The notes under the pieces were generated by a model that saw only the letters and a program-made list of their open reading frames with translations, had not been told where the DNA came from and did not search any database. Shown here piece after piece: positions 17,954 through 28,136 of a stretch of 64,000 bases of DNA (the stretch's first letter is position 1; every line of letters starts with the position of its first letter). A program made the translations under genes and the position numbers. The stretch covers positions 107,839 to 171,838 of the forward strand of contig CAIYMO010000021.1 in assembly GCA_903927345.1 (NCBI GenBank), in the 5' to 3' direction. The stretch is from an uncultured Armatimonadota bacterium. Its GTDB lineage: Bacteria; Armatimonadota; Fimbriimonadia; Fimbriimonadales; Fimbriimonadaceae.

Positions 17954-18862
17954 GACGTTTCCAGCTGCGCGGTAGATCTCGTACCAGTGCGGGCGGGACA
18001 AGTTGATCTTGCAAGCCTCGGCAACTTGGCGAACTCGATCGGCATTCGTTGTGCCGAGTACCGTTTGCATCTTCGCTGGGTGTCTCTGGAGCCAGGCGAT
18101 TGCCAGTCCAGTTGTTGTAACACCATATTCAGCTGCCAACGCGGTCATCACCTTGGTGAGCTCAGGGAACTTTGGATTGTCAACGAAGACGCCTTCAAAG
18201 AATCCAAATTGGAACGGCGACCAAGGCTGAATCGTGATCTTTTTGAGTCGACAGTAGTCGAGAATTCCGCCATCTCGATCGACCGATGCTTCCCACTTCA
18301 TATTCGCCGCAATTCCGGAGTCGATAATTCCCGTGTGCATGATGCTCATCTGGAGCTGGTTCGCATGGAGATGCATTGGGAGAGCTGACTGAAGAAGCTC
18401 GATTTGGTTCGGGGTTTGGTTGCTGACTCCAAAGTGCCGAACCTTTCCGGATGTCACAAGCGTGTCAAACGCTGACGCGACTTCCTCTGGCTCAACCAAA
18501 GTATCCGGTCGGTGGAGCAACAAGAAGTCGAGATAGTCGGTATCGAGCCGCGAAAGAATCGCATCAACCGAGGTCAGAATGTGCTCCTTGGAAAAGTCAA
18601 AGAAGCCCTTTCGGATTCCGCACTTGCTCTGAATCAGCATCTGCTCTCTAGGAATTCCCAGTCGCTTGACAGAAGCTGCAAACACTTCCTCGCACTTTCC
18701 TCCGCCGTAGATGTCGGCGTGGTCAAAGAAGTTGATCCCCAAATCGATACAGGTAGAAACCAGTTTATCGAGGTCGGCATTTGCCATCCCTCCAATGCGC
18801 ATACAACCGAGCGAAACTTCAGAGGCAATAACGCCGGATGTTCCCACCATCAAAGTGTTCAT
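17945..18862 (-). CDS. Aldo/keto reductase (YdhF-like)
   Basis: The 305-residue NADPH-dependent reductase resembles the E. coli YdhF branch. It has LGCMRIGGM, the catalytic FFDHADIYGGGKCEE (Asp and Tyr of the tetrad), LIQSKCGIR (Lys), and LLLHRPDTL (His). VRHFGVSNQTPNQIELLQS and the cofactor segment TVLGTTNADRVRQ follow. I start at ATG 18862 because family members begin M-x-x-L-x-x-G-x-S; the in-frame 35-residue upstream extension is not supported. The 3' end overlaps the convergent recQ stop by nine bases. The substrate is unknown. Confidence 0.9.
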   Translation of the reverse strand: MNTLMVGTSGVIASEVSLGCMRIGGMANADLDKLVSTCIDLGINFFDHADIYGGGKCEEVFAASVKRLGIPREQMLIQSKCGIRKGFFDFSKEHILTSVDAILSRLDTDYLDFLLLHRPDTLVEPEEVASAFDTLVTSGKVRHFGVSNQTPNQIELLQSALPMHLHANQLQMSIMHTGIIDSGIAANMKWEASVDRDGGILDYCRLKKITIQPWSPFQFGFFEGVFVDNPKFPELTKVMTALAAEYGVTTTGLAIAWLQRHPAKMQTVLGTTNADRVRQVAEACKINLSRPHWYEIYRAAGNVLP

Positions 18863-18928
18863 TGCAGGGAGTCTACATTCACACCTGGACAAAACGGACC
18901 GACCCGCTGCAAAAGTTGAAAAACCAAG

Positions 18929-21900
18929 ATGAATCTCAATGCCTGCCAGATGGTGCTCCAGACGCATAATGAACAGGTGCCGATGTTGTCATGTTTAGGA
19001 ATTGTAACCGCTGGGCTTTACGGTGGTTTGAGTCGCCAAGAGACACGGATTCTTGGTCATGAGTTCCAGCATGCCGTCGGAGTCAAAGTCATGAGTCCCG
19101 TCCATCTCAGGTGCGAGTACAACGAGAACCCGCTCGGAATTGACCAGCCCAATCCCCGGCTCAGTTGGTGGCTCAGCAGCAAAAACAGAAATGCCCGACA
19201 GTCGGCCTATCAGGTGGTCGCGTCGACTTCGATCGCCAAGCTACAAGCGGGAACCTACGACCTTTGGAACTCGGGGAAGGTGCTCAGCGATCAATCAACG
19301 TTAAGCACATACTCGGGCAAGGTGCTACGTTCCGGCTCCCAAGTTTTTTGGAAAGTTCGAGTTTGGGATGGAGCCGACAAAGTTTCAGCATGGAGCGAGG
19401 CAAACACTTGGTCGATGGGGCTCCTCTCTCCAAGCGACTGGCAAGGGCAATGGATCGCAGCGACGGAAAAGATTTCCAACTCCAAATCCATAGATATCAC
19501 TGGTTATCACGCTCTGGAGTCGCCGACCGAATCCACCGAAAAGTGGGTCCAGATTGACCTAGGCAAACCCCAGGTAATTGACTCTGTGACCTGGCATGTA
19601 CCTTCACCAAATGGCTACCAGGGCAAGGCTGGATTTGGAGTTCCCTCTCGATTTCGAGTTGAAGCCTCGGATCAAACGGACTTTTCTTCAGCGCAGAGCC
19701 TTTACGATCACTCGCACGCCGAATTTAGCCATGAGTCAAACGATCCGATCATCTTCCCGGTGTCTTCGGGTCGAAGAAAGCAACATATCACCGCTCGCTA
19801 TGTACGCATCACTGCGACAAAGCTGTGGAATCGGAAGACTGGCGCCAATCCTTACTGTTTTGCGATTGCAGAACTCCAGGTCTTCAGCAACGGCAAAAAC
19901 ATCGCTCTGGGTGCCAAAGTCACGGCGAAGGACAGCGTTGAGTTCAGCGGCTGGTCGCTTCAGAAACTGACCGACGGAACGTACCTGGGCCCTTCTCCGG
20001 CATCAGCGAGTACTTCAGACTCCTCGCAAGCAAATGCAATTCCGGACCCTCAGAACGCCGCCGTGATGCTTCGAAAAGAGTTTCACGCCACCGGGCGAGT
20101 TAAACGGGCAACCGCCTACTTGTGCGGTCTGGGCTATTCGGAGCTGTATTTCAACGGTCAAAAAGTGAGCGACCACGTTCTTGATCCAGGGTTTACCGCC
20201 TTTGATCGTCGAAGCTTGTACGTCACTTATGACGTCACTTCTCATCTTCGCCGGGGCGAAAACGCGGTAGGAATTCTTCTCGGTGGCGGTTGGTTTAATC
20301 TTGCGACAGCGGATCTCTTTGCGTTCGAAAGCGCCCCTTGGGCCGCGTCCCCCAGGGCTAATCTGAGGCTAGAGATCGAGTACGACAACGGAAAGAAGAC
20401 CACCGTTTTGACCGACAAATCTTGGAAGTGGTCGACGGGTGAGATCACGTTCAACTGCATCCGAGGTGGCGAAACCATTGACCACCGCGCCGACCAACCA
20501 GGTTGGAGTTCAAAGGACTTTGATGACTCAAGATGGCATCATGCTGTCGTAGTATCTGCGCCGAAAGGGCGATTAGTTGCCCAGCAACACTCACCGATTC
20601 GAGCGCACGCCGCGATCAAGCCAGTCAAGGTTTCCAACCCGAAACCAGGGGTCTATGTCTTTGACCTAGGGGTGAACATTGCAGGCTGGGCAAGCCTCAT
20701 GACCAAAGGCGCCAAGGGCACCAAGATCACCCTACAGTACAACGAAAAGCTCAACGCTGACGGCACGGTCAATATGCAACACGCATCCAGCCACACCTAC
20801 GGCAGATTTCAGCGTGAAGAATTCATCCTCGGCGGTAAGGGACAAGAGACATTTGAACCGAGGTTCACCTACCACGGTTTTCGGTACGTGCAAGTGACCG
20901 GCTTGACCCAAAAGCCAACTGTCAATACCCTTATTGGCAAGTGGGTGACGACCGATCTCAGCGAATCTGGTTCATTCAGCTCTTCTGATGAGCGGATCAA
21001 TCTGCTTCAGACCACATTCAACCGAACCACCCTCAACAACATGCACGGTATTCCGACCGACTGCCCACAGCGAGAAAAGATGGGTTGGATGGACGACGGG
21101 TGCGTGATGATAGAGGCCTCGATTTACAACTTTGACGCCATCAACTTCTACCGCAAGTGGATCGGTGACATGGTCGACAGCCAAGACCCGAACGGGCACG
21201 TCCCAGACATTGTTCCCACCTCCGGATGGGGGCGTTCAACGGGGCTTCCTGGGAACATGGCAGATCCTTGGTGGGGAGGAGCCATCGTCTTCTCACCTTG
21301 GAAGCTTTACCAGTACTACGGTGACACCCGCATCCTGCAAGAGAACTACTCGGCGATGAAGCGCTATGTCGATTACCTAACGTCAACCGCAAAAGGGAAC
21401 ATCGTTGAATGGGGTCTGGGGGACTGGCTGGACGAGAGCGCCGGTGGCGGCGGACGAAGAGTTCCCGTGGCCCAAACCTCAACCGCCGCATACTTTTACG
21501 CTGCCAAAGTGATCGCCGATTCGGCAACGCTCCTCGGAAACAAGAAGGACGCCGAAAGCTACTCCGCCCTCGCCCAATCGATTCAGACTTCGTTCAACGC
21601 GGCGTTCTTGCACCCATCAGGCGCATACGCACCAGACAGCCAGGCAGCCCAATCAATTCCCATCTTCCTGGGTCTAGTGCCTGACGAAAAGCAACCAGCG
21701 GTGCTTCATAAGTTGGTTGAAAATGTAGCCTCTGTTCGGAAGAATCAAATCAGTTCGGGCATTGTTGGAACACTCTACGTCTTCCATGCACTTTCGGAGT
21801 CCGGCAGGGACGATCTGGCTTGGAAGATGTTGAAAAGCGAGGAGTATCCGGGTTGGCTCTATATGCTGAATCAGGATGCAACTTCACTTTGGGAGGACTG

Positions 21901-22327
21901 GAAAGGCGAGAACTCCCTGAACCACCCCACGCTCGGATGTGTCGGATTCTGGCTTTACCAAGGACTCGGAGGAATTCGGCCCGATCCGATCAAGCCGGGA
22001 TTCAAGCACTTCACGATCAAACCCTACATTCCGGCTGATCTCGAGTGGGTGAACTGTAAATTCCCGTCTGTACACGGAGAGATTCAGTGCAATTGGAAGC
22101 AGTCAAAGGGAGTCCTCAACTTGACCGTCACCGTCCCCCCGAACACAACGGCGACAGTCCATGTCCCGACCAGGTCTCCGGGCTCCGTGACAGAATCAGG
22201 GAAGCCGGCGACCGAAGCTGTTGGGGTTAAGTCATCAAACGTGACCCCAGGGTTCGTGGTGCTCGAAGTGGGATCAGGAATGTACCATTTCGAAGCGAAA
22301 CTGCCCCCGATTATCGAGATTCGATGA
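18929..22327 (+). CDS. Alpha-L-rhamnosidase, GH78, with inserted F5/8C-like module
   Basis: The 1132-residue enzyme removes terminal alpha-L-rhamnose from plant polysaccharides or glycosides. The N-terminal Ig-like domain begins VHLRCEYNENPLG, typical of GH78. A discoidin/F5/8C-like carbohydrate-binding module is inserted at about residues 190-330 (KWVQIDLGKPQVID, RYVRITATKL, AELQVFSNGK). The catalytic (alpha/alpha)6 domain has PTDCPQREKMGWMDDG with the acid residues, and WEDWKGENSLNHP late in the barrel, followed by a C-terminal beta-sandwich. The first 55 residues look odd and only partly like a signal peptide (MLSCLGIVTAGLYGG), so the true start may be ATG 18983 or later. It ends five bases from the convergent fucosidase. 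Confidence 0.93.
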   Translation: MNLNACQMVLQTHNEQVPMLSCLGIVTAGLYGGLSRQETRILGHEFQHAVGVKVMSPVHLRCEYNENPLGIDQPNPRLSWWLSSKNRNARQSAYQVVASTSIAKLQAGTYDLWNSGKVLSDQSTLSTYSGKVLRSGSQVFWKVRVWDGADKVSAWSEANTWSMGLLSPSDWQGQWIAATEKISNSKSIDITGYHALESPTESTEKWVQIDLGKPQVIDSVTWHVPSPNGYQGKAGFGVPSRFRVEASDQTDFSSAQSLYDHSHAEFSHESNDPIIFPVSSGRRKQHITARYVRITATKLWNRKTGANPYCFAIAELQVFSNGKNIALGAKVTAKDSVEFSGWSLQKLTDGTYLGPSPASASTSDSSQANAIPDPQNAAVMLRKEFHATGRVKRATAYLCGLGYSELYFNGQKVSDHVLDPGFTAFDRRSLYVTYDVTSHLRRGENAVGILLGGGWFNLATADLFAFESAPWAASPRANLRLEIEYDNGKKTTVLTDKSWKWSTGEITFNCIRGGETIDHRADQPGWSSKDFDDSRWHHAVVVSAPKGRLVAQQHSPIRAHAAIKPVKVSNPKPGVYVFDLGVNIAGWASLMTKGAKGTKITLQYNEKLNADGTVNMQHASSHTYGRFQREEFILGGKGQETFEPRFTYHGFRYVQVTGLTQKPTVNTLIGKWVTTDLSESGSFSSSDERINLLQTTFNRTTLNNMHGIPTDCPQREKMGWMDDGCVMIEASIYNFDAINFYRKWIGDMVDSQDPNGHVPDIVPTSGWGRSTGLPGNMADPWWGGAIVFSPWKLYQYYGDTRILQENYSAMKRYVDYLTSTAKGNIVEWGLGDWLDESAGGGGRRVPVAQTSTAAYFYAAKVIADSATLLGNKKDAESYSALAQSIQTSFNAAFLHPSGAYAPDSQAAQSIPIFLGLVPDEKQPAVLHKLVENVASVRKNQISSGIVGTLYVFHALSESGRDDLAWKMLKSEEYPGWLYMLNQDATSLWEDWKGENSLNHPTLGCVGFWLYQGLGGIRPDPIKPGFKHFTIKPYIPADLEWVNCKFPSVHGEIQCNWKQSKGVLNLTVTVPPNTTATVHVPTRSPGSVTESGKPATEAVGVKSSNVTPGFVVLEVGSGMYHFEAKLPPIIEIR

Positions 22328-22331
22328 ACGA

Positions 22332-23363
22332 CTAGGCCGAGCGTAGCCGACCAATCTCCCTCAATACTTCAAGCTGGTCGGGGGGGAGTTTGCCGTCCGC
22401 CATCGGGCCGATGCCTAGCAGGAAGTTTCCTCCTCGATCGTTGGCATATTGGATCTCGTCCACGACAGTCTGGGCTGACTTAGGAGTTTGGCCCTCCACA
22501 TACTTCCAATCGGGGCAGAGAGGTAGGCAGGCTTCCCAGGTGGAAGGCAGCGCCTCGTCCGGAATCTCACGTTCTGGCGTCACGAAATCTTCAAACTCAT
22601 CGCCGACTGCGCGATTGGCGACAATCAAACCAGGCTGGAGCGAACGAGCCATCGTCACTAGCTCAGCCATACGAATATCCTCCGCCCCCCGGACCCATCC
22701 TCCGTCGAGCCACAGAATGTCGACCGGGCCGTAGTTCGTCATCAGCTCTCGAATCTGTTCGTGAGTGAACGCAACAAACTTTTCCCATTTCTCTGGATTG
22801 TCCACCGTATTTGCCCCTTGCGAAATCGGATTCAAGGTTGGGTCCCAGTAGTATTCGCTATGCCAGTCCGGCTTTGAGAAGTAGACCGAAATCGCTAATC
22901 CCGCCCGTCGGCAAGCATCAAATACCTCGCGCGTCACATCGCGCCCGAACGGACAAACGGATCCCGTAATCTTGTAGTCCGTTGTCGCGGTATCCCACAT
23001 ACAGAAGCCGTCATGGTGCTTTGTCGTGAAGCAGACGTACTTCGCCCCCGACTCCGCAAACGCTGCGGCCCACTCATCCGCATCAAAATTAGTCGGATTA
23101 AATGTCGACGGCAATGCCCAGTAGTCAGCCTGATACCGCGCCAAATCGCGATCTCGCTCTACCCAGCACTTGATCTCATCCCGCCGCGACCACTCGCAAT
23201 CCGGCACAAGCGTCCAACTCTCGCAGCAATCCCACTGCGCATACGGCCCCCAGTGCACGATGATGCCAAACTTCAGCGACCGAAACCACTCCAGCCGCCC
23301 CGCCAGCCACTCCGGCTTCTCGTACTTCTGACCCTTCGTGTAGCTGACAACGTCTTCGCGCAT
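22332..23363 (-). CDS. Alpha-L-fucosidase, GH29
   Basis: The 343-residue protein holds just the GH29 catalytic barrel. Signatures are EWFRSLKFGIIVHWGPYAQ, YVCFTTKHHDGFCMWDT, GLAISVYFSKPDWH and DILWLDGGW, which carries the conserved nucleophile Asp. The closing GGNFLLGIGPMADGKLP is also typical. It would release alpha-L-fucose by a retaining mechanism. No signal peptide is visible, suggesting cytoplasmic action on imported oligosaccharides, and it lacks the C-terminal beta-sandwich of longer fucosidases. It is convergent with the rhamnosidase, consistent with shared use on plant cell-wall or mucilage glycans. Confidence 0.92.
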   Translation of the reverse strand: MREDVVSYTKGQKYEKPEWLAGRLEWFRSLKFGIIVHWGPYAQWDCCESWTLVPDCEWSRRDEIKCWVERDRDLARYQADYWALPSTFNPTNFDADEWAAAFAESGAKYVCFTTKHHDGFCMWDTATTDYKITGSVCPFGRDVTREVFDACRRAGLAISVYFSKPDWHSEYYWDPTLNPISQGANTVDNPEKWEKFVAFTHEQIRELMTNYGPVDILWLDGGWVRGAEDIRMAELVTMARSLQPGLIVANRAVGDEFEDFVTPEREIPDEALPSTWEACLPLCPDWKYVEGQTPKSAQTVVDEIQYANDRGGNFLLGIGPMADGKLPPDQLEVLREIGRLRSA

Positions 23364-23552
23364 AACTGGCAGAGTGTGTACCTCAGCCTTGATAAAGTGA
23401 ACTCACTTGGGGTTTGCCGCGACAGTCAATCGCACATAATTTTTGGACTTGAGGTGTGCCCAAAATCAGGGGCCAACGAGCTACGGCATGAAAAGCTCGG
23501 CTCTTTATCGTGATTTCGGCGGTTGAAAACGAATGGCGGAGATTTCTAAGGC

Positions 23553-24317
23553 ATGGCGTCCAATACCCGTGAATCAACAACCCTGCAGGGCGTGTTGTCG
23601 TTGCTAGCGGCTCTTATGTGCGGCTGGCTAGGGATGGTTTTCACCGCTTGTCTGCTTGTGCTCGTTCGTGTGGACGTTCTTTTGCTATGCTGCCAAGGCA
23701 TTTTCCTCCTGCCTACGGTCGGCTTTCTCTGCTGTCGATACGGCTGGAGGCACACCGCTGCCGGACGTGGACCCGGGGCTACACAGCCGGCTCCTTTTCG
23801 CGCCCGACTATGGGCCGTAGCTTTGGTCGCCATGACTGCCGTGTCGCCGAAACTTCCAGCATGGCTCAGTGAGTCAGTCAGCAGCAAACCCTCCAAAACT
23901 CAACTGTCACAGATTCTTTCGACCAAAGGATCTCAGATGGAGCGAATTGCACGCATCGTTCTGCAACATCCGGGGTTCGAATTTGCTTACCGGGAACCAT
24001 CCGGCAAAATCGAAGTATTCCCGCACATGCCAGAAGCTCCCGCGCACGAGAACGCGATCTACACATTTTTGAAGGAGGCTTCTGCCGTCGACTATGTCTC
24101 AGTTGAGCCTCAGTCTCGAGTTGTTCGTTTCGAGACCTGGGAGAGCGATGGCGAATGGTTCTCTCACCGGGTTCGAGGCGTTGCGTTCGCATATAGTCCA
24201 CCTGAGGGAACAGTAACGTCGATAGAGAACCCGAGTGAGCGGCAGGCTCGAACAGACACCCACTTTGAAAACATCCAAGGACCGTGGTATGTCTACGAAA
24301 CGTGTTACGATCCTTAA
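23553..24317 (+). CDS. Hypothetical membrane protein
   Basis: The 254-residue protein has two or three hydrophobic helices in the first 60 residues (LLAALMCGWLGMVFTACLLVLV and VGFLCCRY regions), another near residue 88 (LWAVALVAMTAV), then a soluble C-terminal half of about 150 residues containing FEFAYREPSGKIEVFPHMPE and FETWESDGEWFSHRVRGVAF. I do not recognise the family. It lies between two outward-facing glycosidase genes, with a 190-base gap upstream, and ends five bases from the convergent alpha-glucuronidase. A Cys-rich cluster (LLCC, FLCC) is unusual. Confidence 0.6.
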   Translation: MASNTRESTTLQGVLSLLAALMCGWLGMVFTACLLVLVRVDVLLLCCQGIFLLPTVGFLCCRYGWRHTAAGRGPGATQPAPFRARLWAVALVAMTAVSPKLPAWLSESVSSKPSKTQLSQILSTKGSQMERIARIVLQHPGFEFAYREPSGKIEVFPHMPEAPAHENAIYTFLKEASAVDYVSVEPQSRVVRFETWESDGEWFSHRVRGVAFAYSPPEGTVTSIENPSERQARTDTHFENIQGPWYVYETCYDP

Positions 24318-24322
24318 TTCCG

Positions 24323-26434
24323 CTAACCCGTATGCGTATTCCCCGGTGCGTAAGGGTGTGAGATTGACTTGTAGTACTCCAGAGAGTGCTCCGGCGGCTC
24401 GAAGCCTTTCGGCAGCGGCAAGCCGTTCAGACTCTGCCAATACGCAATCGAAGCATCCCGCCACCACTTCGCCTCTTTCTCCTGAATTTTCAGGAACTCA
24501 GTGACTTGGGCGAACCGCCCCGCGTCGACTTTCCCGCCCAACTTCGCCCACTCGGCCCGCATCGAAATGACCTCAGAAACGCCGTGCGTGTACCGAGCGA
24601 CCATCTCCTCCCAAACTGTTTTGCCCGAACTTAATCGGTACGACCAGGGAACGTGGTGGAACCACAATAGCAAGTTCTCCGGAGTCGTCTCCGGCTTGCC
24701 CCAGACTGCTTGCCAGCCAGGGGCGTACTGCTTGAGAGTCCCAGCGGCGACCCGGTCAAAGCCGATTCCATCACGATCACCACGGTGGAAGTAAACGGGA
24801 TTCCAGTCTGCCCGACCGAGATTATCCACCCATGGTCCCGGACCATAGTGGTGCCCCGTCGCCATCAGATGCGTCAGCCCAAGAGGTCCGGTGTAGTCAA
24901 CAACTGCCTCCCGCGAGCGCATCATCATCGAAACGACCGGCTTTGCCACTGTGGTGCCAAATGTCAGTCGAGCCCACTCGTCGGCCACCTTTTCAGCCCC
25001 CAAAGTAGGGTCCCAAGCCAAGCGTCCGAGCGCATACCAATTGGCTTGGTCGAAGTGCGACCCGCACCAATTCCGATCTGAGCCAATGTTGGAGACGCCA
25101 GCGATGCCGGTAAGGGTGTCGAGAACCTTCTCTTGGCCGCGGCGGCGAGTCGGTGATGCTAGTGCTTCCTGCCACATCGTGCCCAGATAGGCCAGATGTG
25201 TCGCAAAGCCAAGATACTCCTTGGTTACCTGAACCTCCATCAGGGCGGGGGTTTTCTGTAATGCTCCAAAGAGAGGGCTGAACGGTTCGCGGGGTTGGAA
25301 GTCAATCGGACCGTTCTTGACCTGAACAATCACGTTGGAGCGGAATTGCCCGTCCAACGGCTGAAATTCCTTATAAGCCTGCGCCGCCCGATCAACTGGT
25401 GTTTTGTCGTCATAAACAAATGCCCGCCACATCAGAATTCCGCCATGCGGAGCCAAGGCATCGGCGATCATATTCGCCCCTTCGGCATGCGACCGGCCAT
25501 AGTTTTGCGGTCCCGGTTGGCCTTCGGAGTTTGCTTTGACGACGAAACCACCAAAGTCGGGAATCTCGCGATAGACCTCCGAAATCTTATCCTTCCACCA
25601 TTGCTGAACTTCGGGGTCCAAGGGGTCAGCGGTCTTCAACTTGCCTAGTTCAATGGGCGCTGAGAATCGCCCGGTCAGATAAACCTTGATGCCGTAAGGG
25701 CGCAACGTGTCGGCAATCGCTTTGGTCTTCTGGATGTAATCCGCCCGCAGCACCATCGCATTTGAATTGACGTTAGTGAGTACCGCGCCATTGATCCCAA
25801 TCGAAGCATTTGCGCGAGCGTAGTCGATGATTCTGGGGTCGACGTAGTCCGGAAGCTTGTGCCAATCCCAGATCGACTGGCCGGCGTACCCACGCTCCAC
25901 GGATCGGTTCAGATTGTCCCAGTGATTCAGCAGTCGCAGCTTGTAGCGTGGGGCAGAGTAGTACCGAGATTTGGGCAATGGCTTTCCGGATTGCAACTGG
26001 CGGAGGAACCAGAATGCACCGTACAAAACCCCCTGCTGTTCGGTTCCGGTGATCACGTGAACGCGCTTGCCGTTGACCGTTGCCGGTGCATAAACAAAAG
26101 CTTCGTCATCAAACGGACGAAGATCCAGGTTAAGCCCGGCGATGTACTCGTTCGTCAATGGGGTGCCGATCAGGACGGCATCTTGCTTCGTAAGCTTTGA
26201 GACAACCGGCACAGTTCGGTCGTTCATGGCTTCTAACCCTAACTTGAGCTCGGAATGAGCCGCCTTCAGAGTGGCAGCGTCTGCAAACGGACAGACAATC
26301 TGGCTGACCGGGACCTGTTTTGCAACCGGAACTGTCCGGTATCGCATCCAAAGCTCGTAGCCGTCTTCGGCAAGAAGTGACGACGAAGCACTGGCGGTGA
26401 GCATGAGCATTAAAAGGCGGCGGAGAAACACCAC
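24323..26434 (-). CDS. aguA: Alpha-glucuronidase, GH67
   Basis: The protein (about 700 residues) matches GH67, which removes 4-O-methyl-glucuronic acid from xylan-derived oligosaccharides. Diagnostic regions are YGAFWFLRQLQSG, NHWDNLNRSVERGYAG, SIGINGAVLTNVN, GIKVYLTGRFSAP, VKANSEGQPGPQNYGRSHAEGANM and the barrel end WCGSHFDQANWYALGRLAWDP. An N-terminal hydrophobic segment (FLRRLLMLMLTASASSSLLA) looks like a signal peptide. The start is ambiguous: GTG at 26434 keeps the whole signal, ATG at 26410 is shorter, and TTG at 26488 would overlap the divergent transporter. The divergent ExuT-like gene makes a glucuronate-use pair. Confidence 0.92.
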   Translation of the reverse strand: MVFLRRLLMLMLTASASSSLLAEDGYELWMRYRTVPVAKQVPVSQIVCPFADAATLKAAHSELKLGLEAMNDRTVPVVSKLTKQDAVLIGTPLTNEYIAGLNLDLRPFDDEAFVYAPATVNGKRVHVITGTEQQGVLYGAFWFLRQLQSGKPLPKSRYYSAPRYKLRLLNHWDNLNRSVERGYAGQSIWDWHKLPDYVDPRIIDYARANASIGINGAVLTNVNSNAMVLRADYIQKTKAIADTLRPYGIKVYLTGRFSAPIELGKLKTADPLDPEVQQWWKDKISEVYREIPDFGGFVVKANSEGQPGPQNYGRSHAEGANMIADALAPHGGILMWRAFVYDDKTPVDRAAQAYKEFQPLDGQFRSNVIVQVKNGPIDFQPREPFSPLFGALQKTPALMEVQVTKEYLGFATHLAYLGTMWQEALASPTRRRGQEKVLDTLTGIAGVSNIGSDRNWCGSHFDQANWYALGRLAWDPTLGAEKVADEWARLTFGTTVAKPVVSMMMRSREAVVDYTGPLGLTHLMATGHHYGPGPWVDNLGRADWNPVYFHRGDRDGIGFDRVAAGTLKQYAPGWQAVWGKPETTPENLLLWFHHVPWSYRLSSGKTVWEEMVARYTHGVSEVISMRAEWAKLGGKVDAGRFAQVTEFLKIQEKEAKWWRDASIAYWQSLNGLPLPKGFEPPEHSLEYYKSISHPYAPGNTHTG

Positions 26435-26478
26435 GGACCGGGTGATTTTACGGGAAATCTGATAAGATTTGGCGAGTC

Positions 26479-28107
26479 GTGGCAACAAAGTCGTCTTCCA
26501 CCCCTACTCGAGTCCGTTGGACAGTCTGCACGTTGCTCTTTTTCGCGACGACGATCAACTATCTCGACCGACAACTGTTCTCAAACCTGGTGCCGTACCT
26601 GGAAGATGATCTGCGGCTGGGACCGGTTGATTTGTCACTGATCAACGTCAGCTTCCTTCTCTCGTATGGGCTCGGAATGCTTTTTGTGGGTCGGCTCATC
26701 GATACGATCGGCACGAAAAAAGGGCTCGGAGTTTCCTTCCTTCTTTGGAACGTTTCGGCGATGCTCCATGGCTTAGTCGGTGGATTCGGCGGACTTGCTG
26801 TCGTGCGTGCGTCCCTCGGAATCACCGAAGCTGCCAACTATCCGGCTTGCGTCAAAACGGTCGGCGAATGGTTCCCAAAGCGGGAGCGGGCCACCGCGAA
26901 TGGCTGGTTTAATGCAGGCTCCAATATCGGCGCGGTCCTTGCGCCGCTCCTCGCCATCTCCCTCGCCGAGGCGGTCGGTTGGAAAGCATGCTTCTTTATC
27001 CTTGGAGGCGCTGGACTTACGTGGATTTTCTTCTGGAGGAAGCTGTACCACGCTCCGAACGATCACCCAAGCGTATCGCAGGAGGAACTCGATTACATCC
27101 GGCAAGACGGTGAAGTTGAAACCGAAAAGATGTCCTACTCAACGCTGCTGGGGCTCCGTCCGGTTTACGCGATCGCGTTGGCAAAGTGCCTCAGCGAATC
27201 CCCATGGTGGTTCTATCTCACATGGCTCCCGAAGTTCCTCGCCGACGAGTTTCACCTGAACGCCACGTTCATGCGTATCGCGATTCCCGTTGTCTATCTC
27301 ATCGCCGACTTCGGCGCAGTGGGAGGCGGCTGGTTCTCTTCGCGACTCATCCAAAAGGGTACGGATCCCGGTAAGGCGCGAAAGACCGCCATGCTGGCAT
27401 GCGCTCTGTGCGCCGTTCCCGTGATGTCCGTCGGCTCGCTCATCCAAGCGAAAGAGGTTGCGGGAATTCCTGCTGTTGCAATTGTCGTCTTCCTTGTCGC
27501 GATTGCCGCCTCTGCCCACCAAGGATGGAGTTCAAATCTCTACACGTTGATCTCGGATACCGTTCCGAAGTCGGGCGTGGCAATGACGGTGGGAATCGCC
27601 ACGGCTGCAGGTGTCACTGGGGCGTCGGTGTTCCAGGTGTTTGTCGGCAAGTCGGTTGAACTCACCGGGTCCTATTCGATCTGCTTCATCATTGCAGGCG
27701 GACTCTATCTGCTTGCCCTACTTGCCCTCCAACTGCTTCTTCCCAAAGTCGAGATGAATCAGCCGAACAAGCGAGTTTCTCCGGCCTTGATTGGGGCGAT
27801 CGCGGCTAGTTTGGTCGCGGTACTTCTCTTGTTGCAAACCCAACTGACCAAGCCTCCGTTCCAAACCCAACAAGACTACGAAGCAAAAATTGCCAGCAAG
27901 GGCGGAACCTCAAAGCAGGTCACCGAGGCCCAAGTCGGATGGATGCGAGCTTCTTGGTTTAAGGTGAGCGAAGCGGGAAAACCAGACCGATTTGAACTGG
28001 TTAAGTTTGATGACGCCGGGCGACCGGTTATCGAAAAGAAGCCGATCAAGGACCTGAAGAAGTACAAGGGGCCGACGATGGAGCAACTGGCGGCGGGTAC
28101 CTTCTAG
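26479..28107 (+). CDS. ExuT-like MFS hexuronate transporter with C-terminal extension
   Basis: The 542-residue major facilitator belongs to the anion:cation symporter (ExuT/GudP) family, with about twelve membrane helices in residues 12-440. Family marks are [11 protein letters not shown] in helix 1, [12 protein letters not shown] in the first loop, and [39 protein letters not shown]. It probably imports glucuronate released by the divergent GH67 enzyme. About 80 residues beyond the final helix (from [14 protein letters not shown] to the C-terminus) form a hydrophilic tail not usual in the family. The GTG start at 26479 follows a weak purine stretch. The hutU start is only 30 bases downstream, so read-through into hut is possible. 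Confidence 0.9.
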   Translation: MATKSSSTPTRVRWTVCTLLFFATTINYLDRQLFSNLVPYLEDDLRLGPVDLSLINVSFLLSYGLGMLFVGRLIDTIGTKKGLGVSFLLWNVSAMLHGLVGGFGGLAVVRASLGITEAANYPACVKTVGEWFPKRERATANGWFNAGSNIGAVLAPLLAISLAEAVGWKACFFILGGAGLTWIFFWRKLYHAPNDHPSVSQEELDYIRQDGEVETEKMSYSTLLGLRPVYAIALAKCLSESPWWFYLTWLPKFLADEFHLNATFMRIAIPVVYLIADFGAVGGGWFSSRLIQKGTDPGKARKTAMLACALCAVPVMSVGSLIQAKEVAGIPAVAIVVFLVAIAASAHQGWSSNLYTLISDTVPKSGVAMTVGIATAAGVTGASVFQVFVGKSVELTGSYSICFIIAGGLYLLALLALQLLLPKVEMNQPNKRVSPALIGAIAASLVAVLLLLQTQLTKPPFQTQQDYEAKIASKGGTSKQVTEAQVGWMRASWFKVSEAGKPDRFELVKFDDAGRPVIEKKPIKDLKKYKGPTMEQLAAGTF

Positions 28108-28136
28108 AAGGCTATTTCATAGCCGAAGAGGTTCGA

